Below, piece by piece: positions 32,087-33,382 of a stretch of 33,382 nt of DNA. Origin of the DNA: Nonomuraea basaltis (GTDB lineage: Bacteria; Actinomycetota; Actinomycetes; Streptosporangiales; Streptosporangiaceae); the NCBI RefSeq assembly GCF_005893125.1, contig NZ_VCJS01000141.1:1-33382 (forward strand). Direction: 5' to 3'. Position numbers and translations under genes: made by a program. Under the pieces are notes generated by a model. The model made no database searches. It was given only the letters and a program-made list of their open reading frames with translations, and was not told the origin of the DNA. Position 1 is the stretch's first letter, and each line of letters opens with the position of its first letter.

Positions 32087-32773
32087 TCAGGCGCCGCCCC
32101 ACACGGTGTATGCCGCGACGACGTCGTCGTGTCTCCAGTTGAGCTTGTCGTGCACAGCCACGACGCCGTCGATGCTCTCGGCCAGGCGGACGGCGGTGAT
32201 GGCCTGGCTGTGCTCGTCGAGCGTGCCGGTCAGGGTGACCACGCCGTCGGCCACCGCGATGCCCACCTCGCCGCGGACGGTCTCGCGTACCTGGCGCTCG
32301 ATGTCGGCGTCGGGGCGGAGGAAGACCTTGATCAGGTCGCGGCGGCTGACGATGCCGACGAGCCTGCCTTCGGCGTCGACCACGGGCAGGCGCTTGACAC
32401 CGTACTTGTCCATCTGTCGGGCGGCCAGCACGACGGCGACGTCGGGATTGGTGGTGTGGGCCGGCGAGGTCATCAGCTCGCCGGCGGTCTCGCCGAGCGC
32501 CTTGTAGAAGCCGCTGCCCTCGCTGCCGACGGTGTGTCGGATGCGGGCACGCAGCGGCGGTGTGTAGCCGTCGCCGTAGTAGCGCTCCTTGAACTCCTGC
32601 TTGGCCAGCAGATCAGCCTCGGACACCACGCCTACAACGTGGCTGTCGTCGTCCAGCACGGGCACGCCGCTGACACCGCGGTTGATGAGCAGCTCGGCCA
32701 CGGTGTGGAAGGACGCCTTCTGGTTGACGGCGGCCACATCGGTGGTCATCACGTTCTCGACGGTCGTTCTCAT
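32087..32773 (-). CDS. CBS-CBS-BON domain protein
   Basis: 228 residues from ATG 32773 with AGGAG upstream. CBS domain 1 (TVENVMTTDVAAVNQKAS, VSGVPVLDDDSHVVGVVSEA, DLL), CBS domain 2 (AGELMTSPAHTTNPDVAV, KRLPVVDAEGRLVGIVSRRD) and a C-terminal BON domain (VRGEVGIAVADGVVTLTGTL). Paired CBS domains bind adenosyl nucleotides and sense energy charge; BON may contact membranes or partners. The CBS pair resembles mycobacterial Hrp1, a strongly DosR-induced protein. It is the third of three CBS-BON genes in an operon and overlaps the upstream stop by ATGA. Complete and likely functional. Confidence 0.88.
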   Translation of the reverse strand: MRTTVENVMTTDVAAVNQKASFHTVAELLINRGVSGVPVLDDDSHVVGVVSEADLLAKQEFKERYYGDGYTPPLRARIRHTVGSEGSGFYKALGETAGELMTSPAHTTNPDVAVVLAARQMDKYGVKRLPVVDAEGRLVGIVSRRDLIKVFLRPDADIERQVRETVRGEVGIAVADGVVTLTGTLDEHSQAITAVRLAESIDGVVAVHDKLNWRHDDVVAAYTVWGGA

Positions 32774-33073
32774 GGGGATCTCCTGAGGTGCTCGACCCGG
32801 ACGACGCCGGGCACGGTGCGGGCGAGCAGGCCGGCGATGCGGTCGGCATGCTCGTGGGGCGGCCCGGACAGCTCGGCCACGCCGTTGTGCACCGTGACGT
32901 CCCGGCTCGGGCCGGAGGGGTAGTGCTCGCGCAGGGCGGTGACGACCGCCTGGCGAAGGTCGTCGTCCGAGCGGGCCAGCATCGCCATCAGGTCGCGGCG
33001 GCTGACCATGCCCACCACCGCATCATCCTTGGACCGTGATAACCGGGCTGCTCATGACCTCGCGTACGAGCAT
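32770..33073 (-). pseudogene. CBS-BON gene missing both CBS cores
   Basis: ATG 33073 begins MLVREVMSSPVITVQG like a CBS domain, but the frame then stops (TGA). In an overlapping frame the sequence resumes as KDDAVVGMVSRRDLMAML, the end of a second CBS domain, followed by a full BON domain (LREHYPSGPSRDVTVHNGVA ELSG) to TGA 32770. About 110 codons are missing. The BON part could be expressed from ATG 33018 as an 82-residue protein. Between two intact paralogues, this is an in-operon deletion remnant. Confidence 0.75.
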
Positions 33074-33075
33074 GG

Positions 33076-33382
33076 CTACCCGGCCTGCCACTTCGAGTCG
33101 TCCTGCTTCCAGGTGAGCTCGTTGACCACGTCGACGACGCCGTTGACCCGGGCGGCCATGCGGGCGGCGACGCCGGTCTCGGTACGTCGGTCCATCTGCC
33201 CGGACAGCGTGACCACACCGTTGTCCACCGAGACGGTGACCCCGTCGGTGTTGATCCACAGGGTGCGGCCGAGGATGTCGTCGCGGATCTCGGCGGCGAT
33301 CTCCGCGTCGCCGCGCAGGAACAGTTTGACCAGGTCGCGGCGGCTGACGATGCCCACGAGCCGGCCGTTGAGGTCGAGGACC
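33076..33382 (-). CDS. CBS-BON protein, N-terminus beyond window
   Basis: The frame is open from the right edge: VLDLNGRLVGIVSRRDLVKL F (end of CBS 2), then the BON domain IRDDILGRTLWINTDGVTVS and VDNGVVTLSGQMDRRTETGV, ending WKQDDSKWQAG with TAG at 33076. The next gene starts two bases later. It is the third-copy relative of the protein at 32087 and first in the operon seen here. The missing N-terminus should hold the first CBS domain and the operon's promoter. Confidence 0.85.
   Translation of the reverse strand, partial: VLDLNGRLVGIVSRRDLVKLFLRGDAEIAAEIRDDILGRTLWINTDGVTVSVDNGVVTLSGQMDRRTETGVAARMAARVNGVVDVVNELTWKQDDSKWQAG

Overview
The window is high-GC actinobacterial DNA. Codon use, leaderless-looking spacing, GTG/TTG starts and the gene families suggest a Streptosporangiales-like actinomycete (Nonomuraea, Streptosporangium or relatives); this placement is inference from content, no rRNA or marker gene is present.

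Region A (1 to about 15.5 kb) is most of one end of a tailed-phage prophage. Nearly all its genes read leftwards: a small early cluster (13.0-14.1 kb), a cytosine-5 DNA methyltransferase, a lipoprotein, a VRR-NUC nuclease, a multi-HTH protein, the large terminase, an HK97-type portal and two further genes running off the left edge. Three look-alike leftward promoters (near 14.15, 9.67 and 0.84 kb) share a GACA -35 half and similar -10s. Two cargo islets interrupt the operon: an AraC regulator plus a secreted four-cysteine protein resembling the tendamistat alpha-amylase inhibitor family (3.3-4.85 kb), and a 36-residue membrane peptide (7.9 kb). An excisionase-like gene and a tRNA/tmRNA 3' end followed by a strong terminator mark the attachment site at 15.45 kb.

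Region B (15.5-17.1 kb) is a recombination scar: the first part of an integrase, the C-terminal part of a DUF2637-type conjugative-element protein, a vitamin K epoxide reductase fragment and the first part of an alcohol dehydrogenase are butted together in alternating orientation.

Region C (17.3-20.2 kb) is an aldehyde dehydrogenase and its likely GAF/AcoR-like regulator.

Region D (20.3-33.4 kb) looks like a hypoxia/dormancy island of the DosR (Mycobacterium) / OsdR (Streptomyces) kind. It carries repeated copies of a palindrome close to GGGACTWWAGTCCC placed about 35-76 nt before start codons, and intact genes for a RafH/Rv0079-like ribosome hibernation factor, a NarK nitrate transporter, two tandem-domain universal stress proteins, a group 2 sigma factor translationally coupled to one of them, an F420/Ddn-type nitroreductase, a DGC-hemerythrin fusion and CBS-BON proteins. 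Between them lie many short gene ends left by deletions: narG start joined to narI end, a phosphoketolase with its middle missing, a hydrogenase-type Fe-S protein start joined to a Ddn end joined to a DosS/DevS kinase end, a CBS-BON gene missing both CBS cores, and fragments of NuoF, DoxX, STAS, CysE and SRPBCC genes. The island therefore seems to be a once larger anaerobic-survival regulon that has been eroded by internal deletions while the stress-protein core stayed intact.
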